35,666 nt of DNA, taken from Avichristensenella sp031550095. GTDB lineage: Bacteria > Bacillota > Clostridia > Christensenellales > Aristaeellaceae. The stretch lies in contig JAVBOX010000009.1 of NCBI GenBank assembly GCA_031550095.1, forward strand, positions 1 to 35,666, in the 5' to 3' direction. Every line of letters starts with the position of its first letter. The first letter of the stretch is position 1. Below are positions 15,955 to 24,587 of this stretch, one piece after another. Position numbers and translations under genes: made by a program. The notes under the pieces are model-generated. The model worked only from the letters and a program-made list of their open reading frames with translations, made no database searches and was not told the DNA's origin.

Positions 15955-16974
15955 TTACATCGATGAAGCCACGCCAAGAGGGCGGTGGCATGCGACAAAC
16001 CGGCCGGGAAGAACCTCCCTGAGCGCCGGCTGTTCTCTTTGGCATATCTCCGCGCAGCGGGCGCAACGGGGGTGGAAGGCGCAGCCGGAAGGCAGATTAA
16101 CGGGGCTCGGAAGCTCTCCCTCAATCACGTAATCCGTGCCGCGGTTTCTTGGATCTAGTTTCGGCGCCGCCTTGGTCAATACCTGCGTGTAAGGGTGAAG
16201 TGGCGTATCAAATAGTTCCCGGGTGGCGCCAACCTCCACCAGGGTGCCCAAATACATTACCATAACCCGGCGGGTGATGTAGCGCACCAACCGCAGATCG
16301 TGGGAGATGAACAGGACGGACAGGTTGAGCCTGCGCTGGAGGTCTGCCAACAGGTTGATTATCTGAGCCTGAATGGAGACATCCAAGGCGGATACGGGCT
16401 CATCGGCGATGATAAAGGGCGATTCCAGGGCTAAAGCCCTGGCGATGCCCACCCGCTGCCGCTGGCCGCCGGAGAACTCCCCGGGGAACCGGGACGCCGC
16501 GTCCATGCCCAGGCCGCATAGGGTGAGCAGCTCCGCAACCCTGTCCCTGACCTTCTCCTTTGCCACCAGGTGATGCACCGTCAGCTCCTCGGCGATGGTA
16601 TCATAGACACTCATTCGGGGGTTGAGGGAGGAATAGGGATCCTGGAACACCATCTGCATCTGAATGCGCGTCTCCCGGAGAGCTTTGCCCTTCAGGTGGG
16701 TAATGTCCTCGCCCTTGAGGATCAGGCGGCCGCCCGTTGGTTCGTGCAAGCGAAGAATGGTCTTGGCCAGCGTGGATTTGCCGCAGCCGGATTCCCCCAC
16801 CAAGCCCAGGTTTTCCCCCTGATACACATCAAAAGAAACACCATCCACAGCCTTGAGGTACCTCTTTGGCTTTCGGGCAATAGCGTCGGCGAGGCCATAT
16901 TTCATGGGAAACCACTTACAAAGGGACTGGACTTCCAATAGCTTTTCTTCGCTTTTCATGCCGACTTCCGTCAT
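15955..16974 (-). CDS. Peptide ABC transporter ATP-binding protein (OppF/DppF type)
   Basis: This 339-aa ATPase powers oligopeptide or dipeptide uptake at the inner face of the membrane. Walker A is GESGCGKST, the Q-loop lies in MQMVFQDPYSSLNPRM, the signature is FSGGQRQRVGIARAL, Walker B is FIIADEPVSALDVS, and the switch His is in FISHDL. The C-terminal Opp/Dpp extension with CAFHPRC...C is present. I start it at 16974, where ATGA overlaps the preceding stop and GGAGG stands upstream. It is the last gene of the importer operon. A weak hairpin without a T-run follows its stop at 15930-15954. Confidence 0.94.
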   Translation of the reverse strand: MTEVGMKSEEKLLEVQSLCKWFPMKYGLADAIARKPKRYLKAVDGVSFDVYQGENLGLVGESGCGKSTLAKTILRLHEPTGGRLILKGEDITHLKGKALRETRIQMQMVFQDPYSSLNPRMSVYDTIAEELTVHHLVAKEKVRDRVAELLTLCGLGMDAASRFPGEFSGGQRQRVGIARALALESPFIIADEPVSALDVSIQAQIINLLADLQRRLNLSVLFISHDLRLVRYITRRVMVMYLGTLVEVGATRELFDTPLHPYTQVLTKAAPKLDPRNRGTDYVIEGELPSPVNLPSGCAFHPRCARCAEICQREQPALREVLPGRFVACHRPLGVASSM

Positions 16975-18005
16975 CCCTTGCCGCCTCCTTCGCTGATGAT
17001 GCCCCGAAAAGCCTCTGTCTTTTCCGGGAAATGGCAACGCGCCAGGTGGCCCGGGTTTACCTCCTCAAGGGCGGGGCGCTCCCGATGGCATCGGGCCTCC
17101 GCGGAGCGGCAGCGCGGCGCGAAGGGGCAGCCTGGAAGCGGCTGGGCAAGGTTTGGCGGTGCGCCCTCAATGGTTTCCAGGGCGGCTCCCGCCTTGTCCT
17201 GATCCGGCAATGAGTTCATGAGGGCATAGGTATACGGATGCCTGGGAGAGGCGAAGAGGGTAACGGTATCCGTCATTTCCACGATAATGCCCGCGTACAT
17301 GACGGCCACCCGGTCGCACATCTGGGCGATGACCCCAAGGTCATGGGTTACCAGCACCACGCTCATGGATAGCTCGGACTTCAGCCTGTTGATGAGCTTC
17401 ATGATCTGGTCCTGAATGGTTACATCCAAGGCGGTGGTGGGTTCATCCGCCAAGAGAAGGCGTGGCTTGGCACCAAGGGCGATGGCGATCATCACCCGCT
17501 GGCGCATGCCGCCGGAATACTGATGGGCGTATTCATCCAGGCGGGTGGCCGGATCCGGAATCCCCACCAGGGACATGAGCTCCAATGCCTGCCTCTCCTT
17601 TTCCGCCTCGGAAAGGTTCATGCCGTCAAACACCTCGTAAATTTGCCTGCGAATCCGCATCACCGGGTTCAGGGAGGTCATGGGCTCCTGAAAGATGATG
17701 CTGATCTCCCGCCCGCGAACCTTGCGCATCTCCTGCTCGGAGAGATTCTCGATGCGCTTGCCCTTGTAGAGGATTTGGCCGCCCACGACTTTCCCGGGAC
17801 GCTTGATCAGCCCTAAGACGGAGCGGAGAGTCTGACTCTTGCCACAGCCGGATTCGCCCACCAGGCCAAAGGTCTCCCCCTCGTAAATGGTAAAGCTGAC
17901 GCCATCCACCGCGTGTACGGTTTCCGCCTTGCCCAGAAACTTGACCTTCAAATCCGATATTTCGAGGAGCGCCTTTGGCTCCTTGCTGATTTTTCTCTCT
18001 TTCAT
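16971..18005 (-). CDS. Peptide ABC transporter ATP-binding protein (OppD/DppD type)
   Basis: This 344-aa protein is the second ATPase of the importer. Walker A is GESGCGKSQT, the signature is YSGGMRQRVMIAIAL, Walker B is LLLADEPTTALDVT, and the switch His is in LVTHDLG. The C-terminal cysteine motif typical of OppD/DppD (GCPFAPRC...C) follows. The start at 18005 has AGGGGAGG upstream and lies 2 nt after the permease stop. OppD and OppF normally form a heterodimer under the two permeases. Confidence 0.94.
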   Translation of the reverse strand: MKERKISKEPKALLEISDLKVKFLGKAETVHAVDGVSFTIYEGETFGLVGESGCGKSQTLRSVLGLIKRPGKVVGGQILYKGKRIENLSEQEMRKVRGREISIIFQEPMTSLNPVMRIRRQIYEVFDGMNLSEAEKERQALELMSLVGIPDPATRLDEYAHQYSGGMRQRVMIAIALGAKPRLLLADEPTTALDVTIQDQIMKLINRLKSELSMSVVLVTHDLGVIAQMCDRVAVMYAGIIVEMTDTVTLFASPRHPYTYALMNSLPDQDKAGAALETIEGAPPNLAQPLPGCPFAPRCRSAEARCHRERPALEEVNPGHLARCHFPEKTEAFRGIISEGGGKG

Positions 18006-18007
18006 GG

Positions 18008-18859
18008 CTACCTCCCCTTTGCCCGCAGGAAGTCGGTGAGCCCGTCCCCCAGGAGGGAGAAGCCAACGCCCGTCACCGCCATGAACAGGCCGGGAAACAG
18101 GGTGATCCACCAGGCGCGGCTGATATAGCCCCGGCCTTCGTTGAGAATCGCGCCCCATTCCGGCGTAGGCAGCTGAACGCCCAAGCCCAGGTAGCTCATG
18201 GAGGCGCCGGTGAGCATGCACAGCACCACATCGGAGGCGGCAAACACCACCGCCGAGCTGATCACGTTGGGCAGCAAGTGGCGCAGCAGAATGCGGGCAT
18301 CCGTAAAGCCGGAGATGGTGGCGGCCTGTATGAATTCGCTGTTCTTCAAGGTCAGCACCTCGCCCCGGACGAGCCGGGCGTAGGACATCCAACCCACCAA
18401 CCACAGGGCGATGAACACGTTTTGCAGGCCTTGGCCCAGGACGGTCATGATGACGATGACCAAAATGGTGAAGGGCAGGGACATCAGCACGTCAATAACC
18501 CGCATGAGCAGGTTATCGAAAAATCCCCCATAGTAGGCGGCCAAAAGACCCAGGGCGGAGCCCGCGAAAAATGGGATGAGGGTACCCAGCACGCCCATGA
18601 AAAGGTCCAGCTTCGCGCCATGGACAACCCGGGAAAACACGTCCCGGCCAAAGTTATCCGTTCCAAAGGGGTGCTCCGCGCAGGGGGGCACCAGCCGCGC
18701 CCGGGCGTTTACCTCAATGGGATCATAAGGGGTCAGCAGGTGTGGGAAAAAAGAGATGAATAAAAAAAACAGCACGATGATAATGCCCGCGATAAAGGAA
18801 GTTTGCCGAGCCCAAGGGGGAAGCTTATGCCGCCTTGGCGGCGATGGATTTTTTTTCAT
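18008..18859 (-). CDS. Peptide ABC transporter permease (OppC/DppC type)
   Basis: This 283-aa inner-membrane permease has an N-terminal span near residues 20-40, the OppC-type extracytoplasmic segment (LLTPYDPIEV...HPFGTDNFGRDVFSRVVHG) and about five further spans. The ATPase-contact EAA-type loop reads near SEFIQAATISGFTDARILLRHLLPN. It forms the channel with the DppB-type permease upstream, with 12 nt between them. The start at 18859 follows GAGGGG. Length and order are normal for the family. Confidence 0.94.
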   Translation of the reverse strand: MKKNPSPPRRHKLPPWARQTSFIAGIIIVLFFLFISFFPHLLTPYDPIEVNARARLVPPCAEHPFGTDNFGRDVFSRVVHGAKLDLFMGVLGTLIPFFAGSALGLLAAYYGGFFDNLLMRVIDVLMSLPFTILVIVIMTVLGQGLQNVFIALWLVGWMSYARLVRGEVLTLKNSEFIQAATISGFTDARILLRHLLPNVISSAVVFAASDVVLCMLTGASMSYLGLGVQLPTPEWGAILNEGRGYISRAWWITLFPGLFMAVTGVGFSLLGDGLTDFLRAKGR

Positions 18860-18871
18860 TAGCGCCCCTCC

Positions 18872-19810
18872 CTACAGCTTGACCCGAGGGTCCAGGAAAG
18901 AATAGAGGATGTCGGTGAGCAGATTGATGACCATAACCATGAAGGCGAAGAACAACATCAGCATCTGCACCACGGTATAATCCCGGTTGAATATGGAGTC
19001 CACCATAAGCTTGCCAATGCCGGGCAGGGAAAAGACCGACTCAATGATTACGCTGCCCCCCAGCATATACGCCATGCGCATGGCTAGGAGCGTAACGGTG
19101 GAGATCAGGGAATTGCGCAGGATATGGCGGTTTCTCACGGCCGCGCTGGAAATGCCTTTGCTCTTGGCGAAGTCCACATAGTCCTGGGTGGTGATGTCCA
19201 CCACCGAATTGCGGATGTTGCGCATGAGAAGCGCCGTGGTCATCATGGACTGGGTGACGGCGGGCAGGATGAGCGCTTTGACATGGTCGAAGGTTGTTTC
19301 CCCCCAGCCGCCTACGGGCAACCATTTCAGCCGGACGCCGAACAGCAGCATGAGCAACAGTCCGAGCCAGAAGGACGGCATGGCGATGGCCACCAAGGAC
19401 GCCGTGCGAACCGCCTGATCCCCCAGTTTATCCTTGTGCTTGCCGGCCAAATACCCCAGGGGAAAGCTCACCAGCAGGGAGATGACCATGGACGCCAGGG
19501 TGAGCGATAAGGTGATGGGCAGGCGCAGCAGAATCAGCTCAATGACGGGCCTTTGATAGACCAACGATGTGCCGAAATCAAAGGTGACAAGGTCTTTAAG
19601 GAAGATAAAGTATTGGGTGGTCAACGGCTCGTTCAGCCCCAGCTTTTCTTCCAGGGCAGCAACGGCGGCGTTTGTGGCCTTTTCGCCCAGCATCAGCCGG
19701 GCGGGGTTGCCAGGAATTATATGCATCAGGGAAAAGGACAGGACGGTGATCATAAAAAGAACCGGGATGATCTGCGCGATCCGCTTGAGCACATAGTTCA
19801 GGCGTTCCAC
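18872..19810 (-). CDS. Peptide ABC transporter permease (OppB/DppB type)
   Basis: This 312-aa permease has six predicted spans. The OppB/DppB N-terminus is present (VLKRIAQIIPVLFMITVLSF, HIIPGNPARLMLG), as is the coupling loop DYVDFAKSKGISSAAVRNRHILRNS. It starts with GTG at 19810, preceded by a GAGAGGGGGAG ribosome site. It is the first permease of the operon, 76 nt after the binding-protein gene, with a hairpin in between that probably lowers its expression relative to the binding protein. Confidence 0.94.
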   Translation of the reverse strand: MERLNYVLKRIAQIIPVLFMITVLSFSLMHIIPGNPARLMLGEKATNAAVAALEEKLGLNEPLTTQYFIFLKDLVTFDFGTSLVYQRPVIELILLRLPITLSLTLASMVISLLVSFPLGYLAGKHKDKLGDQAVRTASLVAIAMPSFWLGLLLMLLFGVRLKWLPVGGWGETTFDHVKALILPAVTQSMMTTALLMRNIRNSVVDITTQDYVDFAKSKGISSAAVRNRHILRNSLISTVTLLAMRMAYMLGGSVIIESVFSLPGIGKLMVDSIFNRDYTVVQMLMLFFAFMVMVINLLTDILYSFLDPRVKL

Positions 19811-19842
19811 GGCGCTCCCCCTCTCGGCTGATAGAATGAGAA

Positions 19843-19862
19843 GGGCGGATTCACATCCGCCC
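19843..19862 (-). terminator. Intra-operon hairpin after the peptide-binding protein gene
   Basis: GGGCGGAT at 19843-19850 pairs with ATCCGCCC at 19855-19862. On the minus strand the T-run after it is broken (TTCTCATT), so it is probably a partial terminator or mRNA-stabilising stem that keeps binding-protein levels above permease levels. Confidence 0.65.
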
Positions 19863-19886
19863 TTTTTATGTTGCTTTGGCAGGCTA

Positions 19887-21419
19887 TTAGTTTGTCTTGG
19901 TTAGCGTCTTAGCAAAGAACACGGCGAAGGGGCTCACATGGAGGCCCTGGATCTTGTCGCTGGAGGCGTACGCGAAGGAGTTGCGGAAAATGGCGATGGA
20001 GTTGGCGTTGTCATAGATGCGCTGCTGAATTTCGTGGTACATTTCCACACGCTTTTCCTCATCCAGCTGCTTGCGGGCATCCTTGGAGAGCTGTTCCAGC
20101 GCCTCATCCTTCAGTCCCGTGTACCAGGCGTAGCTCTGGTCATATTCACAGGTAAAGCCGATGATGCCCGAGGGATCAACGATGTCGTCCACCCATTGCA
20201 CAATGGCGGCCTGATGCTTCAAGTGCTGGTACTTGTCGCTGAGGGCGGCCCGCTCCAGCAATTCCACCGTCACGTCAAAGCCCGCCTTGTCCAACTGGCT
20301 CTTCATGAGGATGGCGATCTGCTCGTATACCTCGGAGCCTGCCCGGACGGAGATGGCGAATTTCACGGGCTCAGTGTATCCGGATTCGGTCAGAAGCGCC
20401 TTGGCCCCTTCTGGGTCATAGGGTTGCACGGGAATGCTGGCGTTATGCCACTTGCCTTCGGCCTCGGAGACATGGGCGGCCACAGGGGCACCGTACTCGC
20501 CGGCGACGATGTCGGAGATTTCCTGCTTGTCAATGCCCATAAGCAAGGCGTGGCGCACATTGATGTCATCAAAGGGAGGCAAAGTGGTGTTCAGCTCCAT
20601 GTAGCGGATCTGGGTGGAAGGGAAGATGGACAGGGTCAGGGAAGAATCTTCCTTAACGATGTCGGCCATGGTGAAGGGGATTTCCGGCGCGATATCCACT
20701 TGGCCCGCCTGCAACTGCATGAGCCGCGTGTTGTCGTCGGAGACCACGTTGAAACGAATTTCTTTCGTCAGAGGGAAGCCCGCTTCATGATAGTTAGGGT
20801 TGGCGACTAGCGTGATATGGTCTTCTTTGACCCATTCCTTGACCATGTAAGGGCCGGTTCCGATGGGGTCGAGCACATAGGCTTCCTCGCCCAGGGCGTC
20901 ATAGCGCGCCTTGGAACCGACCACCATGTTGAAGCAGCACAGTTCCGCTAAGAAGGAAGCGGATGGCTCCTTCAGTGTGATTTTTACGGTCGCTCCATCG
21001 GACTCAACGGTATCAATGGCCGCGGCGATAAACGCGTACGCGGAGGTTTCGGTATCCCTCGCCCGGTAAAAGGACCAAACCCAATCCTCCCCGGTGACCG
21101 GCGTTCCATCGGAGAACTTCACATCGGGCTTGAGGTTGAAGGTGTAGATGGTTGCCGTTTCGTCGATTGTCCAGTCCGTGGCGAGGCAGGGGATGATCTC
21201 CGTGCCGGACTCATCCACCGTTACGAGGCCTTCGAACAGCTGCTGCGTAATGATCGCTTCCGCCACACCGTAGGTCGGCGCGTTGGGCTCCAAGTACGCG
21301 GAATCGCTCAGGCGGGCGATGGTGATGGACTCCGCGTTCTCCGCCAGGGCAAACGCGCCCATACCCGCAAGCAATGACAGGGCGATCAACAGAGCGGCCA
21401 AGGATTTCATAGATTTCAT
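19887..21419 (-). CDS. Peptide ABC transporter substrate-binding protein (SBP_bac_5)
   Basis: This 510-aa protein is the extracytoplasmic binding protein (family 5) of the importer. A Sec signal peptide spans residues 1-26 and ends AFALA-EN, a signal peptidase I type site. There is no lipobox cysteine, although binding proteins of monoderm Firmicutes are normally lipoproteins. The family 5 body follows: LFEGLVTVDESGTEIIPCLA, TIYTFNLKPDVKFSDGTPVT, and VWSFYRARD. The start at 21419 follows GGAGGAAG; upstream in-frame codons to 21560 cross the promoter. It is the first gene of the operon. Peptides are the likely ligand; nickel or other solutes cannot be excluded. Confidence 0.93.
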   Translation of the reverse strand: MKSMKSLAALLIALSLLAGMGAFALAENAESITIARLSDSAYLEPNAPTYGVAEAIITQQLFEGLVTVDESGTEIIPCLATDWTIDETATIYTFNLKPDVKFSDGTPVTGEDWVWSFYRARDTETSAYAFIAAAIDTVESDGATVKITLKEPSASFLAELCCFNMVVGSKARYDALGEEAYVLDPIGTGPYMVKEWVKEDHITLVANPNYHEAGFPLTKEIRFNVVSDDNTRLMQLQAGQVDIAPEIPFTMADIVKEDSSLTLSIFPSTQIRYMELNTTLPPFDDINVRHALLMGIDKQEISDIVAGEYGAPVAAHVSEAEGKWHNASIPVQPYDPEGAKALLTESGYTEPVKFAISVRAGSEVYEQIAILMKSQLDKAGFDVTVELLERAALSDKYQHLKHQAAIVQWVDDIVDPSGIIGFTCEYDQSYAWYTGLKDEALEQLSKDARKQLDEEKRVEMYHEIQQRIYDNANSIAIFRNSFAYASSDKIQGLHVSPFAVFFAKTLTKTN

Positions 21420-21440
21420 TTGGCTTCCTCCTCTTTTCAC

Positions 21441-21452
21441 ATTGTATACAAT
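21441..21452. promoter_or_regulatory. Perfect palindrome in the importer leader (candidate operator)
   Basis: ATTGTATACAAT is a perfect 12-bp palindrome about 20 nt downstream of the predicted start of transcription and 22 nt before the ATG. Such TTGTATACAA cores resemble GntR-type operators. No GntR gene is present in the window. Confidence 0.5.
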
Positions 21453-21476
21453 CAACCGCATAAAATGAATGGATGT

Positions 21477-21505
21477 ATCATAGCATACACCAGCGCTTTT
21501 TACAA
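21477..21505 (-). promoter_or_regulatory. Sigma-A promoter of the peptide importer operon
   Basis: On the minus strand, TTGTAA (plus 21500-21505) and TATGAT (plus 21477-21482) have a 17-bp spacer. An imperfect palindrome, GTATcatagcATAC, overlaps the -10 box. Confidence 0.7.
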
Positions 21506-21520
21506 TAATGTTTATAGGTT

Positions 21521-21667
21521 TTAGATCATTTGCATGAGATGCTCTCTTGCGTTGCGCCAAGCGCTAAGCGCCAAGCGCCCCATGAACTCGATCAGCCGCA
21601 GCAGCGCAGTGGTTTCGTGAAAAATCAAAACCCGTGCGCTGCCGTAGTTGCTGACCGCCGAGATCAT
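21521..21667 (-). CDS. Possible small protein or gene remnant, 48 aa
   Basis: The 21506-21809 gap holds an open frame on the minus strand from ATG at 21667 to TAA at 21521. The product (MISAVSNYGSARVLIFHETT...) is basic and helical. The frame stays open about 20 codons further upstream, without a start. TGATATAAT on the minus strand (plus 21722-21730) is a possible extended -10 promoter, but no -35 box and only a weak ribosome site are seen. The frame includes two direct copies of GCGCCAAGCGC at 21554-21564 and 21568-21578. It could be a small protein or a relic; I do not recognise it. Confidence 0.25.
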   Translation of the reverse strand: MISAVSNYGSARVLIFHETTALLRLIEFMGRLALSAWRNAREHLMQMI

Positions 21668-21809
21668 GTTTTCCCGCGCATCATCCCGCGAGAACGCCCG
21701 CTTTGTTGAACGTATGCCTTTATTATATCATGTCGTTTGACTAATTCCCGGTGTTTATTTCATAAAAAATAGGTACAACAAGCTTGCAATCACCCATGTC
21801 AGTGGGCTG

Positions 21810-23258
21810 TTACTCCCGAATGATCTCCCACTCAATGCCCAGCACCCCGGCGATCTTGGCGATAGTATCCCCGTGGTGCCCAATCCCCAGGGCATAGTGG
21901 TGCGTGGGGCCGGCCATGACCCAGCGCTTGATGAAATCCCGGGTGTTCGGCGCAAAGAAGCCCCGGGTGTTTGTGTTGCCAGTGGGAGGAATGGGGCCGT
22001 CAACGGACATGCCCTCCCCGATGACAAACTTGAATTTTCCCTCCGCCGTCTGGGTGATGCCCAGCATGGTGATGGGGCCTTCTTTGATCTTGAACTCCAC
22101 GGAGGCGCCGCTGCCGGGCTTGCCGTGGTATTTTTTCAGGCTTCTGAGCACCGGCTTCCCGTCGGCGATGGCGATGTGATGGGGCCCGTCATGGCCCACA
22201 AAGATAAAGTCCTCCACGAAATCAAAGGGATGGAACTCGGCAAAGCTGCCGCCAATGTCCAGCCGGTCCATGATGAACATGGCCACACAGGTCTTGATAT
22301 CGAACTCACCGCACATGGGAACGCCCTGGGCATTGAGGAGGGAGTTGCCCACAATGAAAGCGCTGATCAGCTTTTGATGATCCGAACCGGGGCGTCCGTT
22401 GTAGTAGTAGGCCAGCCCGGTCAGGTTCTTTTGAGCGACGAACCGGTCCAGGGTTACGGAGGCTTTGGCCGCCATGTACAGGTCTGCGTCGGTGAGCTTC
22501 ACGGTGAGGGGGTCGCTTGCCGGATCCGGCGTTTCAAAGGAATCGAGGATCAGACAGCTCCGCGCCTTGATCTCCTCCTCGGTCACTTGGTCATAGACCA
22601 TGAGAACGTCGTCCACCTCCAGAAGCGGCACATGGACGCCGAAAGCGGAGGAAATAGCCGCAGGATCCGCATGCATGTCATACATGGATTCCAGCACATG
22701 CCCCATCAGGCCGAAACGCGCACCCTTGAGGTCGTGGAGCACCTTGGCGATATCGCACCAGACGGCTACCTCCGCCCTGGCCCTGGGATCATCATAGAGG
22801 GTTCCGATCACCACATCGTGGATTTTCTTGTTAAAGCGGACGGCAACCCCCATGAACTCGGCGACTGAGCAGATGTTGTCATTTTCAAGCTGCTGCCGTG
22901 TGCTGGCGTTGGTGTAATCCATTCGGTCCCTGGGCTGCAGGGCGATGAGGACGATGGGCAGGTTGGAATCCCGAAGGATGGGGGCGAAGATGCTCGACGC
23001 GGCGTAGGTGAGCATGTTGCACATCAGCAGGTCAATCCCCGAACCCTTCATCTGCTCCACCGTCTCAAAAGCCTTGGCGTTGCTGTCTACCATACCAAAG
23101 TCGATGATTTCCACGTCATTTTCCGCCAGCTGCTTTTTGAAATCCTCGTGATATCCCATAAGCGTCTCCAGCAGGCCGTTAAACTGGGGCCAGTATACAT
23201 CAAATCCCACGCCGAACAATCCGATTCGGGCCGTACGCTTTTTCAACCGGTTCACCAT
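21810..23258 (-). CDS. L-fucose/L-arabinose isomerase-family protein
   Basis: This 482-aa protein resembles the L-fucose/L-arabinose isomerase fold, in which Mn2+-dependent enzymes interconvert aldoses and ketoses. The N-terminus has the family pattern IGLFGVGFDVYWPQFNGL, then a Rossmann-like section (DLLMCNMLTYAASSIFAPIL). The C-terminal half has acidic and histidine residues typical of the metal site (GVPMCGEFDIKT, FVGHDGPHHIAIADG, GPTHHYALGIGHHGD). It lies next to a RhaM-like mutarotase and a divergent AraC gene, so a deoxysugar substrate is likely. Exact specificity, or even isomerase activity, cannot be confirmed. The start follows AGGAGG. Confidence 0.85.
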   Translation of the reverse strand: MVNRLKKRTARIGLFGVGFDVYWPQFNGLLETLMGYHEDFKKQLAENDVEIIDFGMVDSNAKAFETVEQMKGSGIDLLMCNMLTYAASSIFAPILRDSNLPIVLIALQPRDRMDYTNASTRQQLENDNICSVAEFMGVAVRFNKKIHDVVIGTLYDDPRARAEVAVWCDIAKVLHDLKGARFGLMGHVLESMYDMHADPAAISSAFGVHVPLLEVDDVLMVYDQVTEEEIKARSCLILDSFETPDPASDPLTVKLTDADLYMAAKASVTLDRFVAQKNLTGLAYYYNGRPGSDHQKLISAFIVGNSLLNAQGVPMCGEFDIKTCVAMFIMDRLDIGGSFAEFHPFDFVEDFIFVGHDGPHHIAIADGKPVLRSLKKYHGKPGSGASVEFKIKEGPITMLGITQTAEGKFKFVIGEGMSVDGPIPPTGNTNTRGFFAPNTRDFIKRWVMAGPTHHYALGIGHHGDTIAKIAGVLGIEWEIIRE

Positions 23259-23298
23259 GGTATGTCCTCCTGTCCATCGTACAAAATTTTGCTGTCAC

Positions 23299-23327
23299 TT
23301 GATTCTGCGTACCCTTTGTGATTTAAT
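23299..23327 (+). promoter_or_regulatory. Promoter of the AraC-family gene
   Basis: TTGATT at 23299-23304 and TTTAAT at 23322-23327 have a 17-bp spacer. The divergent isomerase gene must start within the same 120-bp gap; only a weak pair (TTGCGG and TATCCT on the minus strand) was seen for it. Confidence 0.55.
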
Positions 23328-23381
23328 AAAGGATACGAGCAGGTTGGTATTCGCCGCAATATACCGAATGAGGTGAACCGC

Positions 23382-24254
23382 ATGGTGCCTCAGATTGCGC
23401 TTTCCGTGGGTGAGATACAGCCCTTTGTGCGCCATGTGCAGCTGTTGCATATCCATACGGAGGACTATCCGGTCTATACGAAATCCTACGACTGCCGCCT
23501 CTTTTATGTCTATCGGGGGCAGGGGAGGATCTTTATTGAGGGCCGGGCTTATCCTCTCGCCCATGACAACATGGTGCTTTGGCAGCCGGGTTTCAATTAC
23601 CGGATGGAGTCGGACGCGGGGGACATGCAGTTCCTTTGCGTCAACTTTGACTATACCCTGAACCATCGTCAGAAGGATTACCCCATCCCCCCGGATCGCA
23701 GCGACCAGTTCGACGAGACTCAGGCGACGGAGCGCATTCTCTTTTCCAATATGGAGGCCTTAAACCAGCCTATCTTCCTCAAGGGCATGCAGGCCATTGA
23801 GGAGGAGCTTTTGGACATGAAACGGGAGTATCAGTCGCGAAAAATATTCTGGCGGGAGCGCCTGGGGGGCCTCATGACCTCCATCATCGGCAATGTGGCG
23901 CGAAAGCTGATCCTGTCCGCCTCTGACGATATGGGTGGGGAAACCCAGGTGGACCAAGTCATCGCCTATATTCAGGCCCATTCGGATCATGAGCTGACCA
24001 ATACAAAGCTGGGAAAGCTCTTCAGCTACCACCCCAACTACCTCAACCGGCTGATGGTCTTAAACACCGGAAAAACCATCCGCCAATACGTGATCGCCTG
24101 CCGGATCGCCAAGGCCATTGAGCTGTTGGAATCAACCGACATGCCCATCACCGAAATCGCCGCTCAGACGGGGGTGGGCAGCATTAGCCATTTCTCCAAG
24201 CTGTTCACCCGAAAAACAGGCAAGAACCCCAGCGTCTACAGAAGGCCCAGATAA
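23382..24254 (+). CDS. AraC-family transcriptional regulator
   Basis: This 290-aa regulator has an N-terminal cupin-like ligand domain (CRLFYVYRGQGRIFIEGRAYPL, NMVLWQPGFNYRME) and a C-terminal double helix-turn-helix of about 100 residues (VDQVIAYIQAHSD...LFSYHPNYLNRLM...ITEIAAQTGVGSISHFSKLFTRKTGKNPSVYR). The start at 23382 has AGGTG upstream; a GTG at 23373 is less likely. It is divergent from the isomerase gene and convergent with the ABC operon end, so it probably controls both using sugar as effector. GGCCCAG/CTGGGCC at 24244-24263 forms a hairpin at its end. Confidence 0.93.
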   Translation: MVPQIALSVGEIQPFVRHVQLLHIHTEDYPVYTKSYDCRLFYVYRGQGRIFIEGRAYPLAHDNMVLWQPGFNYRMESDAGDMQFLCVNFDYTLNHRQKDYPIPPDRSDQFDETQATERILFSNMEALNQPIFLKGMQAIEEELLDMKREYQSRKIFWRERLGGLMTSIIGNVARKLILSASDDMGGETQVDQVIAYIQAHSDHELTNTKLGKLFSYHPNYLNRLMVLNTGKTIRQYVIACRIAKAIELLESTDMPITEIAAQTGVGSISHFSKLFTRKTGKNPSVYRRPR

Positions 24255-24274
24255 TCCTGGGCCGGCGGGTGCGC

Positions 24275-24586
24275 TCACGCTTGGTAGAACACCATTTCCG
24301 GCGGGGATACCGTTTTCCCATCCACTTTCTCATAGGCGATCAAGTCCGCCATGTACGCGTTCCACCGGGCCTGCACGGGACTTTTCGCCCGATAGGCGTC
24401 CGCGTGATCAAAGCTCTCGCTTTCATAGTAGCCGAAAAGCAAATTCCGGTACCACCAGATGGAATAGTTGCGGATGCCGGCCTGATAAAGCATGTCCGCC
24501 ATTTCCGGCCAAATCTCGTCATGGCGGCGGGTATATTCCCCCTTCATGCCATCCTTGAGCCGAAGGACAAAGCTTCTGCGCTCCAT
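24275..24586 (-). CDS. rhaM: L-rhamnose mutarotase-family protein
   Basis: This 103-aa protein is full length for the RhaM family, which interconverts alpha and beta anomers of L-rhamnose. The pattern is typical: RRSFVLRLKDGMKGEYTRRHDEIWPEM, then AGIRNYSIWWYRNLLFGYYE and PVQARWNAYMADLI. It is the last gene of the sugar ABC operon; the permease stop and its own ATG are 1 nt apart. The pairing suggests import of L-rhamnose or a related deoxysugar. The family also includes members with other sugars, so the substrate is inferred. Confidence 0.9.
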   Translation of the reverse strand: MERRSFVLRLKDGMKGEYTRRHDEIWPEMADMLYQAGIRNYSIWWYRNLLFGYYESESFDHADAYRAKSPVQARWNAYMADLIAYEKVDGKTVSPPEMVFYQA

Positions 24587-24587
24587 G

